A stretch of DNA of 64,000 nucleotides, from contig CAADGV010000033.1 of NCBI GenBank assembly GCA_900696645.1, positions 1 to 64,000 of the forward strand, in the 5' to 3' direction. The notes beneath the pieces were generated by a model. The model made no database searches. It was not told where the DNA came from and saw nothing but the letters and a program-made list of their open reading frames with translations. How positions within the stretch are numbered: position 1 is the first letter of the stretch; each line of letters begins with the position of its first letter. Shown in pieces: positions 1-7,960 of this stretch. The position numbers and the translations under genes were made by a program. Source of the DNA: an uncultured Chlorobiota bacterium (GTDB lineage Bacteria > Bacteroidota > Ignavibacteria > UBA10030 > UBA6906).

Positions 1-126
1 AATCAGAAATCAGAAATCAGAAATCAGAAATCAGAAATCAGAAATCAGAAATCAGAAATCAGAAATCAGAAATCAGAAATCAGAAATCAGAAATCAGAAA
101 TCAGAAATCAGAAATCAGAAATCAGA
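1..126. repeat. Perfect heptanucleotide tandem array (AATCAGA x18)
   Basis: Eighteen uninterrupted copies of the 7-base unit AATCAGA fill the window from its first base to the base before the ATG of the aminotransferase gene. The array may continue leftward beyond the window. On the plus strand it has no stop in any frame, because 7 is not a multiple of 3 and every frame cycles through the same heptapeptide IRNQKSE. It is also in frame with the downstream ATG. It could be a hypervariable 5' leader, a spacer within a promoter, or an N-terminal coding repeat if translation starts further upstream. No Shine-Dalgarno-like GGAGG is present in it. Confidence 0.97.
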
Positions 127-1332
127 ATGTCCGCACCTCCTGAACAAATTGTGATCGAACGAATGAAACAGCGACAAACCTTTCTGCCGTTTGCTCTTCC
201 TGATATCGATGGAAGCGAACTACAGCAGGTAAAGGAGGCGTTGGAATCTGGATGGATAACCACGGGCCCGAAGGTAAAGCAGTTTGAATCGGAATTTGCA
301 GCGGCTGTCGGAACGAAACATGCTGTTGCCGTCAACTCCTGTACAGCCGCAATGCATCTTGCCCTCGAAGCAATCGGGCTTCAGAGTGGGGACGAAGTGA
401 TCACGACGCCCTACACGTTTGCAGCAACCGCCGAAGTCATCCGCTATTTTGATGCGAAACCGGTGTTCGTTGATATTGATCCGGCAACATTTAACATCAA
501 CGCTGATCGTATTGAAGAAGCGCTTTCACCATTAACCAAGGCAATCCTTCCGGTTCATATCGCGGGATATCCTGCCGACATGAAACACATCAGGGACATT
601 GCAGCGAGGCGAGGCATAGCAGTGATTGAGGATGCGGCACACGCTGATCCGGGAACGTTCAGAAAATGGAACGCAGGGGGATCGGATTCGGCTGCTGTAT
701 GCTTCAGCTTCTACGCCACAAAGACGATCACTACCGGCGAAGGCGGAATGGTTTGCACGAACGATGACGCGATTGCCGACCGTTGCCGTATTATGGCATT
801 GCACGGCATCAGTCGCGATGCGTGGAAGCGCTACACAGCCGAAGGCAATTGGTTCTACGAAATCACAGCGCCGGGCTACAAGTACAATATGACGGATGTC
901 GCAGCGGCAATGGGGCTGGCCCAACTCCGCAAGTCAGACCGGATGTTGGCGCGCCGAAGAGAAATTGCCGGGGCATACAATGCCGCGTTTGGCGGGAATT
1001 CCAGACTCCAAATTCCAAATTCCCATATGTTGCACGGGTGGCATTTGTACATGTTGAGAATCAATGCAGCGGGAAGTCGGTCGGCTGTCGGCGATGTCAG
1101 GGCAAGATTTGTGGAGGGACTGAAGTCCCGCAACATTGGAACGAGTGTTCATTTTATTCCGTTACACATTCATCCCTACTATCGGGAGATGTACGGCTAC
1201 ACGCCGGAGGATTATCCGGTTGCCTATTCTGAATATCTGCGGGAGATATCGCTGCCGATTTACTCGAAGATGTCCGAAAGGGATGTGCAGGATGTTGTGG
1301 ATGCTGTTCTGGATGTTGCCGACAATCGGTAA
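127..1332 (+). CDS. DegT/DnrJ/EryC1/StrS-family PLP-dependent sugar aminotransferase
   Basis: This 401-residue protein is a full-length nucleotide-sugar aminotransferase of the DegT/DnrJ/EryC1/StrS family, which transfers an amino group to a keto-sugar nucleotide such as UDP-4-keto-6-deoxy-GlcNAc. Visible hallmarks are SGWITTGPKV near residues 41-50, the PLP-contacting EDAAH at 168-172, and FYATKTITTGEGG, whose Lys199 is the expected Schiff-base lysine. The ATG at 127 directly follows the heptamer array and lacks a clear ribosome binding site. Met13 (position 163) begins the conserved part and is an alternative start, and the frame is open back to base 1. A PglC-type transferase and PglF-type dehydratase lie downstream, so it may act like PglE, but the exact sugar is inference. 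Confidence 0.93.
   Translation: MSAPPEQIVIERMKQRQTFLPFALPDIDGSELQQVKEALESGWITTGPKVKQFESEFAAAVGTKHAVAVNSCTAAMHLALEAIGLQSGDEVITTPYTFAATAEVIRYFDAKPVFVDIDPATFNINADRIEEALSPLTKAILPVHIAGYPADMKHIRDIAARRGIAVIEDAAHADPGTFRKWNAGGSDSAAVCFSFYATKTITTGEGGMVCTNDDAIADRCRIMALHGISRDAWKRYTAEGNWFYEITAPGYKYNMTDVAAAMGLAQLRKSDRMLARRREIAGAYNAAFGGNSRLQIPNSHMLHGWHLYMLRINAAGSRSAVGDVRARFVEGLKSRNIGTSVHFIPLHIHPYYREMYGYTPEDYPVAYSEYLREISLPIYSKMSERDVQDVVDAVLDVADNR
997..1024 (+). repeat. Degenerate heptamer repeat inside the aminotransferase gene
   Basis: Four consecutive 7-base units (aattcca, gactcca, aattcca, aattccc) lie inside the coding region. They encode the stretch NSRLQIPNS in the loop before the conserved HxWHLY-like segment. 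The reading frame stays open. It is a different heptamer from the one at the 5' end of the same gene. Confidence 0.7.
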
Positions 1333-1352
1333 TTGTCACAATACTGAGCGCC

Positions 1353-1907
1353 GTGTACCATCATCTCAAAGATACTGTAACATCGGAAATCAGACTTGTC
1401 CTTGATGCCGTCGAAGAGGAAAGAATACGTCAACTGATGCAGTCCATTCTATCGGCGCGGACTGTTGTCGTTCACGGCGCCGGAAGGGTTGGACTGGCAT
1501 GTAAAGCCTTCTCCATGCGGTTGGGGCATTTAGGTAGAACCGCGTATGCGGCCTCAGACTCAACTGTTCCGCCGGTCGGTACGGGTGATCTCGTCATTGT
1601 TGCATCGAGTTCCGGCGAAACCCAAACGTCATTCGATGTGGGATATCTGGCAAAGAAGAACGGGGCGAAGATTGCAGTGATTACAGCTGCAACACACTCG
1701 CGCATCGGCGGACTTGCGGATGTTCTCATCGAATTGAAGACGCAAACGAAGTTCGGCCCGACGGAAGATCGGGCGTCGATCCAACCGATGGCGACACTGT
1801 TTGAGCAGTCTCTGCAGATTCTCTTTGATGTACTTGTTCTCATGCTGATGTCCGAAACGCGCCAGTCGCACGCAGATTTGTGGTCGCGCCATTCTAATCT
1901 CGACTGA
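1353..1907 (+). CDS. SIS-domain sugar-phosphate isomerase, 6-phospho-3-hexuloisomerase-like
   Basis: The 184-residue product is a single SIS domain, matching the usual length of the 6-phospho-3-hexuloisomerase (HxlB/PHI) family, which interconverts 3-hexulose 6-phosphate and fructose 6-phosphate. VVHGAGRVGLACKAFSMRLGH is the phosphosugar-binding entrance, VIVASSSGET carries the SIS serine cluster, and EDRASIQPMATLFEQSLQI is characteristic of the hexuloisomerase branch. The start is a GTG 20 bases after the aminotransferase stop with no strong ribosome binding site. No hexulose-phosphate synthase partner (HxlA) is seen nearby. Its place between an aminotransferase and a phosphoglycosyl transferase suggests a role in making a sugar precursor for a surface glycan rather than formaldehyde assimilation; that is inference. 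Confidence 0.8.
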   Translation: MYHHLKDTVTSEIRLVLDAVEEERIRQLMQSILSARTVVVHGAGRVGLACKAFSMRLGHLGRTAYAASDSTVPPVGTGDLVIVASSSGETQTSFDVGYLAKKNGAKIAVITAATHSRIGGLADVLIELKTQTKFGPTEDRASIQPMATLFEQSLQILFDVLVLMLMSETRQSHADLWSRHSNLD

Positions 1908-2016
1908 GCATAAAATTCAGGACGAATTGCGTATGTTATTCGCAGGAACAATGCTATACGCTTGCGCTACATCACGTAACTTTAGTATTGCTTAGCGTTA
2001 CTTGAGTCTGTTCTGA

Positions 2017-2601
2017 ATGCCGAGAATACTTGAGGGGATGTTCGCGGGGATAGGTCTTCTGGCTCTATTCCCGCTTTTTATTCTCATAGCAGTACTCGTC
2101 AAAATTCACGATGGTGGTACGGTCTTCTATCGTGCGACGAGAGTCGGAAAAGATGGCAGTCTGTTTGGCGTGTTGAAATTCCGGACGATGGTGCCGGATG
2201 CGGAGAAGTTGGGAGCGGCCATCACAGCTTCAAGGGATTCACGAATCACACCCGTTGGAGCGTTCCTCAGAAAACACAAACTTGATGAGTTACCCCAACT
2301 GATCAATGTTGTGAAAGGGGAGATGAGTCTCGTCGGTGCTCGTCCCGAAGACCCGCGCTATGTGGCACTGTACAATGATGAACAACGGAGTATTCTCGCG
2401 TTCCGGCCGGGCATAACAAGTCCGGCGTCGCTTCGATATCGCAACGAAGAAGCGTTACTGGCCGGTCCCGACTGGCATGAACGCTATATTCGTGATGTGC
2501 TTCCGCAAAAACTCGATCTGGATCTCGCGTACTTGCGGAGGAGAAGTCTGGCTGGCGATATCAGGATCATACTGAAAACTCTTGGGGGGATTCTTACATG
2601 A
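2017..2601 (+). CDS. Monotopic phosphoglycosyl transferase (bacterial sugar transferase, PglC/WcaJ type)
   Basis: This 194-residue protein is the minimal catalytic form of the bacterial sugar transferase family, which moves a sugar-1-phosphate from a UDP-sugar to undecaprenyl phosphate at the inner membrane. A single hydrophobic re-entrant helix (about residues 7-30) is followed by KFRTM, the KLDELPQL motif holding the Asp-Glu catalytic pair, and VGARPED. It lacks the large N-terminal membrane domain of WcaJ and WbaP and so resembles PglC. The gene ends in an ATGA overlap with the next gene, which indicates translational coupling with the dehydratase. The ATG at 2017 fits the family start, although no good ribosome binding site precedes it. 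Confidence 0.92.
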   Translation: MPRILEGMFAGIGLLALFPLFILIAVLVKIHDGGTVFYRATRVGKDGSLFGVLKFRTMVPDAEKLGAAITASRDSRITPVGAFLRKHKLDELPQLINVVKGEMSLVGARPEDPRYVALYNDEQRSILAFRPGITSPASLRYRNEEALLAGPDWHERYIRDVLPQKLDLDLAYLRRRSLAGDIRIILKTLGGILT

Positions 2602-4631
2602 AAAAGCGGTTGTATTTCTTTGCTGAGGGGATCCGCAATAGACACGTATTCGGGTTCGACCTGTTGCTGTTCTTCCTCATCCCATCGATTGCCTTGCTGT
2701 TGCGTGTCGACACGGTAGCATTGGCAGGAACATACCTTCTCCCCATCGCCATCTACACCGGCATATCCATTGTCTGGAAGTTGTTGGTATTCTTTCCCGC
2801 AGGCATGTATAACCGCTACTGGCGCTATGCAAGCGTTGATGAGCTCGGGACAGTGATTGTTGCCAACGTCGCCTCAATGATTCTCGGCCTCATCGTGTTC
2901 GTTGCTATCCTTCGTCCTGCCGGTTTTATCCAACCCGATTTTCCCCGTTCTATTCCCGTCATGGATGGACTGTTGACGATGATTGCAACCGGCGGATTCC
3001 GTTTCCTCCTTCGTATGGGACTCGAGTATCGAGAAGCAACGCAACACGCTCCGGGACAGAAGAAACGAACTCTCATCGTTGGCGCCGGTGTTGCCGGTAC
3101 ACTCATCCTCAAAGAACTCAAAATGAATCCGCATATTCCGCTTGAGCCGGTGGGTTTTCTGGATGATGATGCAAGAAAACTGCATGTCCGCATTCACGGT
3201 GTGCCGGTTATCGGATCGTTGAATGAACTTCCGCGAGTCGTGAAGGAGTTGAATGTTCAGGAAGTAATCATTGCCATGCCGACTGCGCCCGGCAAGACAA
3301 TCCGGAATGTGGTACATCTCTGCAAAGATGCAAATGTTCCCAGCAAGACTATTCCGGGAATTTTCGAGATGCTCAGCGGAGCGGCAAAGGTGACACAGTT
3401 ACGTGACGTGCAGATTGAAGATCTGTTGCGGCGAGGCATTGTGGAAACCGATACCGAGGAAGTGGCACGGATGCTGAAAGGCTCATGCGTGATGGTAACA
3501 GGTGCCGGAGGATCAATCGGGGCCGAACTGTGCAGGCAAATTGCTGCATTCAGTCCCGCTGAGTTGATTCTCATCGGGCACGGAGAGAATTCCATTTTTG
3601 ATATCACCGGTGAGTTGCGACGCCATTCGAACGGAACATTGCCGGCAACACGGTTTCAATCCGTTATCGGTGACATTCGTGACAAGGCCCGTATGAGGCA
3701 GATATTCGCTTTGTACAGGCCCGATGTTGTGTTTCACGCTGCGGCCCACAAACATGTCGGCTTAATGGAGACCAACATCTCTGAAGCGATAACGAACAAT
3801 GTTCTCGGGACACAGGTTCTTGTGGAGCTTGCCGATCAGTATGATGTTGACAGATTCCTGATGATTTCTTCAGACAAAGCTGTCAATCCGACTTGCGTGA
3901 TGGGGGTGACGAAACGGATTGCAGAGTTGATCGTTCATGAAGCTGCCGAGCGCACCGGACGGCCTTTCGTGAGTGTCCGGTTTGGGAATGTGTTGGGAAG
4001 CAGCGGCAGCGTCATTCCCATCTTCCGTCAACAAATCGCGGAGGGTGGACCTGTACTCGTCACAGATGCAAAAGCGACACGCTATTTCATGACTATTCCC
4101 GAGGCCGTTCAGCTTGTGCTGCAAGCTGCAACAATGGGCGAGGGAGGAGAAGTATTCGTTCTCGATATGGGTGAACCGATCAAGATCGTGGATCTCGCAC
4201 GTGACCTGATCAGGCTGAGCGGTTACGAAGAAGGAAAAGATATCGACATTTCGTTTATCGGTTTGCGGAAGGGTGAGAAACTCTCCGAAGAATTGTTCTT
4301 TGCATCGGAGCGTGTGGAACGTTCACAGCACGACAAAATTCTTGTCTGCCGAAACGGATTCAGCTCGGTGTTGCGTGAAGGAACAACACGAATTGCCTCC
4401 ACGAAACTGACGTTTGTCAACAGGCATTTCCAGAGCCTTTTGGAGAAATTGGTGCAGCAGGCACACACGGATTCCGAGTCAAGTCTCGAAAAGGCATTCA
4501 AAGATCTCGTTCCCGAATACAATCCGGTCCGAAAACCTGCCGTTACCATGCACGAAGATCACAACGCCCCGCACAACAAGCACACTCTTATTCATGAAAA
4601 AGGAGTTCAAAGCCAAGTCGCAGCCCGGTGA
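2598..4631 (+). CDS. Membrane-bound nucleotide-sugar 4,6-dehydratase, PglF/CapD/WbpM family
   Basis: The 677-residue protein has the full architecture of the long-form polysaccharide dehydratases: about four N-terminal TM helices (residues 18-130), a first Rossmann fold (VGAGVAG at 161-167) and a C-terminal SDR domain with TGAGGSIGAE from 301. The SDR active site has SSDKAVNP and then Met435-x3-Lys439 (MGVTK), the Met-for-Tyr variant typical of PglF/FlaA1-type UDP-GlcNAc 4,6-dehydratases. It would make the 4-keto-6-deoxy sugar used by the upstream aminotransferase. The start overlaps the previous stop by four bases. A hairpin with a T-rich tail follows the stop. Substrate identity is inferred from family and context. 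Confidence 0.93.
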   Translation: MKKRLYFFAEGIRNRHVFGFDLLLFFLIPSIALLLRVDTVALAGTYLLPIAIYTGISIVWKLLVFFPAGMYNRYWRYASVDELGTVIVANVASMILGLIVFVAILRPAGFIQPDFPRSIPVMDGLLTMIATGGFRFLLRMGLEYREATQHAPGQKKRTLIVGAGVAGTLILKELKMNPHIPLEPVGFLDDDARKLHVRIHGVPVIGSLNELPRVVKELNVQEVIIAMPTAPGKTIRNVVHLCKDANVPSKTIPGIFEMLSGAAKVTQLRDVQIEDLLRRGIVETDTEEVARMLKGSCVMVTGAGGSIGAELCRQIAAFSPAELILIGHGENSIFDITGELRRHSNGTLPATRFQSVIGDIRDKARMRQIFALYRPDVVFHAAAHKHVGLMETNISEAITNNVLGTQVLVELADQYDVDRFLMISSDKAVNPTCVMGVTKRIAELIVHEAAERTGRPFVSVRFGNVLGSSGSVIPIFRQQIAEGGPVLVTDAKATRYFMTIPEAVQLVLQAATMGEGGEVFVLDMGEPIKIVDLARDLIRLSGYEEGKDIDISFIGLRKGEKLSEELFFASERVERSQHDKILVCRNGFSSVLREGTTRIASTKLTFVNRHFQSLLEKLVQQAHTDSESSLEKAFKDLVPEYNPVRKPAVTMHEDHNAPHNKHTLIHEKGVQSQVAAR

Positions 4632-4656
4632 AAATGTTGCTATTCGACTATTGTTC

Positions 4657-4685
4657 AAGCCCGCTCTATGCGGGCTTTGTTGTTT
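4657..4685. terminator. Hairpin terminator between convergent glycan genes
   Basis: Perfect 8-base arms AAGCCCGC and GCGGGCTT flank the loop TCTAT and are followed on the plus strand by TGTTGTTT. It lies 25 bases after the dehydratase stop. The stop codon of the convergent O-antigen ligase gene lies within the hairpin, so the last codons of that gene form part of the structure. Confidence 0.8.
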
Positions 4686-6126
4686 CAGGGGGCTCTGCGT
4701 GGACGGGGCTATGCAGGGATACGTTGCTCGGGCTGATCAGATTGCGGACTTTGGCAGCCACTGGCGCAAGAACGGCTAACTTGATCGGCGTTCCGTGAAA
4801 GCCGACAAACAGCCAGAGCATCTTTTCGAAGTGAGTATCTGCTGTTACGCCTCTGAATAGTGCCATCAGCGAAACGGTCAACCACATGGCGGCAAATTGG
4901 CGTCGTGCCGGACTCTCTTCCTTGAACAGCCGGAACAACGACGCGAACGACGTAGTGATCATCAGCATAAACAGCATCGTTCCGACAAACCCTGTCTCAG
5001 TCATAAGTGCCAGAACGATATTGTGTGCCCCGTATCCGAGTCCGTAGAATGGAACAAACTGCTCCCCGTAAAACACCACGGCATATCTGAATTGGCCTAT
5101 GCCCACTCCGGCCCAGGGATTGTCTTTCCACATACTCAGTGCGGCTTCCCACTGCATGTACCTGAAGCCGATGGAGTCTGTTCCCGTGAGAATGGAAGTG
5201 AGAATACCCGAGGCTATCTGCCAAAAGCCCTGCGGTATGCAGATTATCGAAACGAGAACAAAGAGGATGAGGAATTGCAGCTTCTGTTTCTTCATCCTTT
5301 GAAAATCTGTAAAGAAAAGGAACAGCAATCCGAGAATCAGGGCTATCAGCGCCGTTCGGGAAACTGTAGATGCAAGCCCGGCAAACAATACAACGGAACA
5401 CACTATTGCCCCAAGCCGGACAAAGAATTTGTCGGTGATTGTCGCGAGATGGAACAGAAAAACAACGCCAATGCCGTACACGGCTCCGGTAATGTTAGGT
5501 CCGCCTGTAAGCCCTCCGGCCCGGAATGATGATGCAGAGTCAATTCCAAACTGTACCTGAGGAAGAGCCCACAATGCGGAAAGTACCGCTGATCCGGTGA
5601 ATGCGGAAAGTATGAGCATGCGCTCCCGCTCAGTCCGGATGAGTTGTGTTGTAAGCCAGAGGAAGATCGTCAGTTGCAGGAATGTCATGAACCAGAGATA
5701 GCCCCCGCGGGTAAATGCGGCTGCGGGGTTGCTAACCGATATCCAGAAGAGGAATAGGACGGCAAAGAGATGCGGCCAGGTGAAGGAGGGGTGTTCTTTT
5801 TTTATGATGAGATGGTGAACAACATATCCTGCCAATGTAGCCCCGCCCATTACAGGATACATGGACGTGGCAAACTTCACCGGCGGAAGCAACATCTCGA
5901 CCGGAAGCGTTCCTGCCAGAATCACAATGCCCCACTGCGGCCGCTGAAATGCAATCCAACCGACTACACTAAACGAGACAATCCTCAATATCAAAGCAAC
6001 GGAGTGATGGCCGAAGTCGGCGGTGATTTTGGCTAGCAGTAGCGTAGCGAGGGCGCCCAAAACCCAATAGGCTATTACTCTGTTACGCGCCCGAGCAGGC
6101 CATGCCTCCCGCAACATATCAGTCAT
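4666..6126 (-). CDS. O-antigen ligase / polymerase family (Wzy/WaaL-like) membrane protein
   Basis: This 486-residue polytopic protein has around eleven to twelve predicted TM helices and the O-antigen ligase signature: SRTALIAL in the middle, then DNPWAGVGIGQF leading to a periplasmic loop containing YGAHNIVL. The AHN histidine matches the conserved position in WaaL and Wzy family proteins. It could ligate polymer to lipid A-core, polymerise repeat units, or transfer glycan to protein; sequence alone does not separate these. It converges with the glycan biosynthesis genes. T9SS in Bacteroidota attaches cargo to an anionic LPS, so a WaaL-type ligase near T9SS cargo genes is plausible context, but this link is inference. 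Confidence 0.85.
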   Translation of the reverse strand: MTDMLREAWPARARNRVIAYWVLGALATLLLAKITADFGHHSVALILRIVSFSVVGWIAFQRPQWGIVILAGTLPVEMLLPPVKFATSMYPVMGGATLAGYVVHHLIIKKEHPSFTWPHLFAVLFLFWISVSNPAAAFTRGGYLWFMTFLQLTIFLWLTTQLIRTERERMLILSAFTGSAVLSALWALPQVQFGIDSASSFRAGGLTGGPNITGAVYGIGVVFLFHLATITDKFFVRLGAIVCSVVLFAGLASTVSRTALIALILGLLFLFFTDFQRMKKQKLQFLILFVLVSIICIPQGFWQIASGILTSILTGTDSIGFRYMQWEAALSMWKDNPWAGVGIGQFRYAVVFYGEQFVPFYGLGYGAHNIVLALMTETGFVGTMLFMLMITTSFASLFRLFKEESPARRQFAAMWLTVSLMALFRGVTADTHFEKMLWLFVGFHGTPIKLAVLAPVAAKVRNLISPSNVSLHSPVHAEPPETTKPA

Positions 6127-6246
6127 GGAATGGTGTAATAAGGAAGAGATTCCGTAGAATGTGCGAGAATGTCGGTGTGGAAATCTTCAACGCAGTCAAT
6201 TGTTCGCTCTTTGTGTAGGCCGGCGTGCATCCCAAAAAACCATGAT

Positions 6247-6275
6247 AATATACTCCTTTTAGGCTGATGCTGCAA
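6247..6275 (-). promoter_or_regulatory. Putative promoter of the O-antigen ligase gene
   Basis: Read on the minus strand, TTGCAG (6275-6270), a 17-base spacer and TATATT (6252-6247) form a sigma70-type promoter. The predicted transcript start is near 6240, about 115 bases before the ATG. The rest of the 259-base gap 6127-6385 shows no convincing gene; the minus-strand open frame at 6119-6364 has no recognisable features. Confidence 0.5.
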
Positions 6276-6385
6276 TAATTCGACATCGGTGCCGGACAAC
6301 CGGATTTCGGCGTAACCTCAGTGCCTGCTTTTCGTAGTACAAGTTGAACTATTCCTAACTCCATTCACAAAGCAAGAATCCAAAC

Positions 6386-7303
6386 ATGAAACCATCTCGT
6401 GCATTCTGGGGAATCTTTCTGGTGGCGTTCGGCGTACTGTTCCTCGTCGGCCGCAACACGGACATCAACCTCGGCTGGTCGTATATCTGGAGGTTCTGGC
6501 CAATGGTCTTTGTTCTCATCGGACTTGCCGTAATGCTCAAAGACAGGCGGGTGAAATGGGTGTTTTCAGGGTTTGCCGGAATCGTGGCGGCGGTGTTTCT
6601 GTATGGTGCCGTCAGTTTCTCGTGGATCGATTCCATTCATGCCGAATTCGACGATGATGCGGTTGATGTTCAGTTGCAGGAGTTCTCTGAACCGCTATCT
6701 CCCGGATTGAAGAGGGCTTCGTTTTCCCTCGATGCGGCAGCAGGAAGATACACTATCGATACTGCATCAGACGATCTTTTCCGCGCCAAAGTCAAGACAA
6801 CGATCGGAAGGTTTGTTCTCGACCGTGAAGCATCAGGTGATGATATTCACCTTCGTTTCAAGCCGGAAGGGAAGGTGCATGTGAAGAGTTGGAGATTCAA
6901 CCGCGTGCCGAACGCGGCCGACATTCAACTCAATCCGGGAGTTGTGTGGGATATTGATCTCGACGCGGGCGCCGCTGAAGTTGATTTCGACTTGAGTCCG
7001 TTCAGGATTTCGCGCTTGAATGTTGACGCGGGCGCCGCTTCGTTGCGGCTCAAACTCGGCATGCCGGCGGAGGAGGATCTGCAATGCCGGATCGAGTCGG
7101 GGGCGTCATCGGTCAGGATTGCCATTCCCGAGGATGCGGCATGCGAAATCACTGTCGAATCAGGACTTTCGAGCAAGAGTTTTCAGGGGTTTGAGAAAGC
7201 GGGAAGCAATCGCTATCGTACAGAGAACTTCGATGCCGCAGACAAGAAAATCTACATCAGAGCCGAAACCGGGGTCTCGAGCATCCGCGTAAGGAAGTAC
7301 TGA
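6386..7303 (+). CDS. LiaF/toastrack-type membrane protein
   Basis: The 305-residue protein starts with a LiaI/LiaF-like transmembrane module (three hydrophobic helices within residues 5-78, including FWPMVFVLIGLAVML). A beta-rich extracytoplasmic region follows with recurring short repeats such as DAGAAEVDFDLS, DAGAASLRLKLG and ESGASSVRIAIP, typical of the toastrack/DUF4097 beta-helix fold. Such proteins take part in envelope stress sensing or membrane organisation in LiaFSR-type and related systems. No kinase or regulator is adjacent, and the function here is unknown. The ATG follows a purine-poor leader, but the hydrophobic N-terminus fits this start. Confidence 0.75.
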   Translation: MKPSRAFWGIFLVAFGVLFLVGRNTDINLGWSYIWRFWPMVFVLIGLAVMLKDRRVKWVFSGFAGIVAAVFLYGAVSFSWIDSIHAEFDDDAVDVQLQEFSEPLSPGLKRASFSLDAAAGRYTIDTASDDLFRAKVKTTIGRFVLDREASGDDIHLRFKPEGKVHVKSWRFNRVPNAADIQLNPGVVWDIDLDAGAAEVDFDLSPFRISRLNVDAGAASLRLKLGMPAEEDLQCRIESGASSVRIAIPEDAACEITVESGLSSKSFQGFEKAGSNRYRTENFDAADKKIYIRAETGVSSIRVRKY

Positions 7304-7314
7304 ACAAATCTGCA

Positions 7315-7363
7315 AAGGCGGGTTGTATTACGACTCTTTGAGTTCCCGAAATAGACCCGCCTT
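7315..7363. terminator. Long-loop inverted repeat between convergent genes
   Basis: Nine-base arms AAGGCGGGT (7315-7323) and ACCCGCCTT (7355-7363) are perfectly complementary around a 31-base loop that contains the last codons of the asparaginase gene. It sits just after the LiaF-like gene. T-richness is modest on both sides, so a terminator role is only tentative. Confidence 0.45.
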
Positions 7364-7825
7364 CTTATCCTTCCTCACATTATCCCACCTGAAGCACCTG
7401 CCATTCATGGCGATGTACACTCCTGCCGGCAGTGACTGAACAAAAGCGAGTGCGCTTCCCAGGTTGAATAACCCGTCCGAACTTCCGAATTTGTACGGAA
7501 TCATTGCCCCCGTCAGGACGATAGTTTTCCCTTCAATAGCCGCCATGCCGAGTGCTTTGGCAGTGTGTTCCATCGTGTCGGTTCCGTGAGTAATGATGAC
7601 GGCGTTCTCCTTTACAGTGCGGCAACGATCGAGGATAGTCTTCCGGTGTTTGTCCGTCATATCCAGACTGTCGATCATCATGAGAGTCTCAATCTGATAC
7701 GGCACATTGCAGCGGCCGAGCCTCAGCATCTCAGGCAAATGCGTGTCCTTGAAGTAGAGCGTGCCGTCAAGCTCGTTGTACTCTTTGTCGAATGTTCCGC
7801 CTGTTATGAGGATTCGAATTGCCAT
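7328..7825 (-). CDS. Half-length asparaginase-domain protein
   Basis: The product (165 residues from the ATG at 7825) matches only the N-terminal catalytic domain of type I/II L-asparaginases, which normally run 320-350 residues. ITGGTFDK carries the first nucleophilic threonine motif and HGTDTMEHTA carries the second Thr and Asp. The C-terminal dimer-lid domain is absent, and the gene ends cleanly at a stop followed by a convergent gene, so it is a short-form family member rather than visible decay. An upstream in-frame extension to 7921 runs across the promoter of the divergent peptidase gene and is unlikely to be translated. Substrate (asparagine, glutamine or another amide) cannot be told from sequence. 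Confidence 0.85.
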   Translation of the reverse strand: MAIRILITGGTFDKEYNELDGTLYFKDTHLPEMLRLGRCNVPYQIETLMMIDSLDMTDKHRKTILDRCRTVKENAVIITHGTDTMEHTAKALGMAAIEGKTIVLTGAMIPYKFGSSDGLFNLGSALAFVQSLPAGVYIAMNGRCFRWDNVRKDKKAGLFRELKES

Positions 7826-7906
7826 AGAGACTCTCTTGTTCAGATGTTTTTGGTCGTCCAAATGTAAGAATTGTTTCTGAAGAATTCCTGAACCTCCCGT
7901 TTTTTG

Positions 7907-7935
7907 TTGAGAGTGAGCCACTTGTTGCGTATCTT
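7907..7935 (+). promoter_or_regulatory. Putative promoter of the DPP-IV-like peptidase gene
   Basis: TTGAGA (7907-7912), a 17-base spacer and TATCTT (7930-7935) precede a purine-rich ribosome binding site (GGAGAG just before 7961). The promoter lies where an extended reading frame would begin at 7904, which supports the ATG at 7961 as the true start. Confidence 0.6.
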
Positions 7936-7960
7936 AAGCAAAATTCTGAGAGATGGAGAG

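Noticed and set aside
7904-7960. N-terminal extension of the DPP-IV-like gene starting at TTG 7904
   Set aside because: It covers the putative promoter, and the ATG at 7961 has a ribosome binding site and signal peptide.
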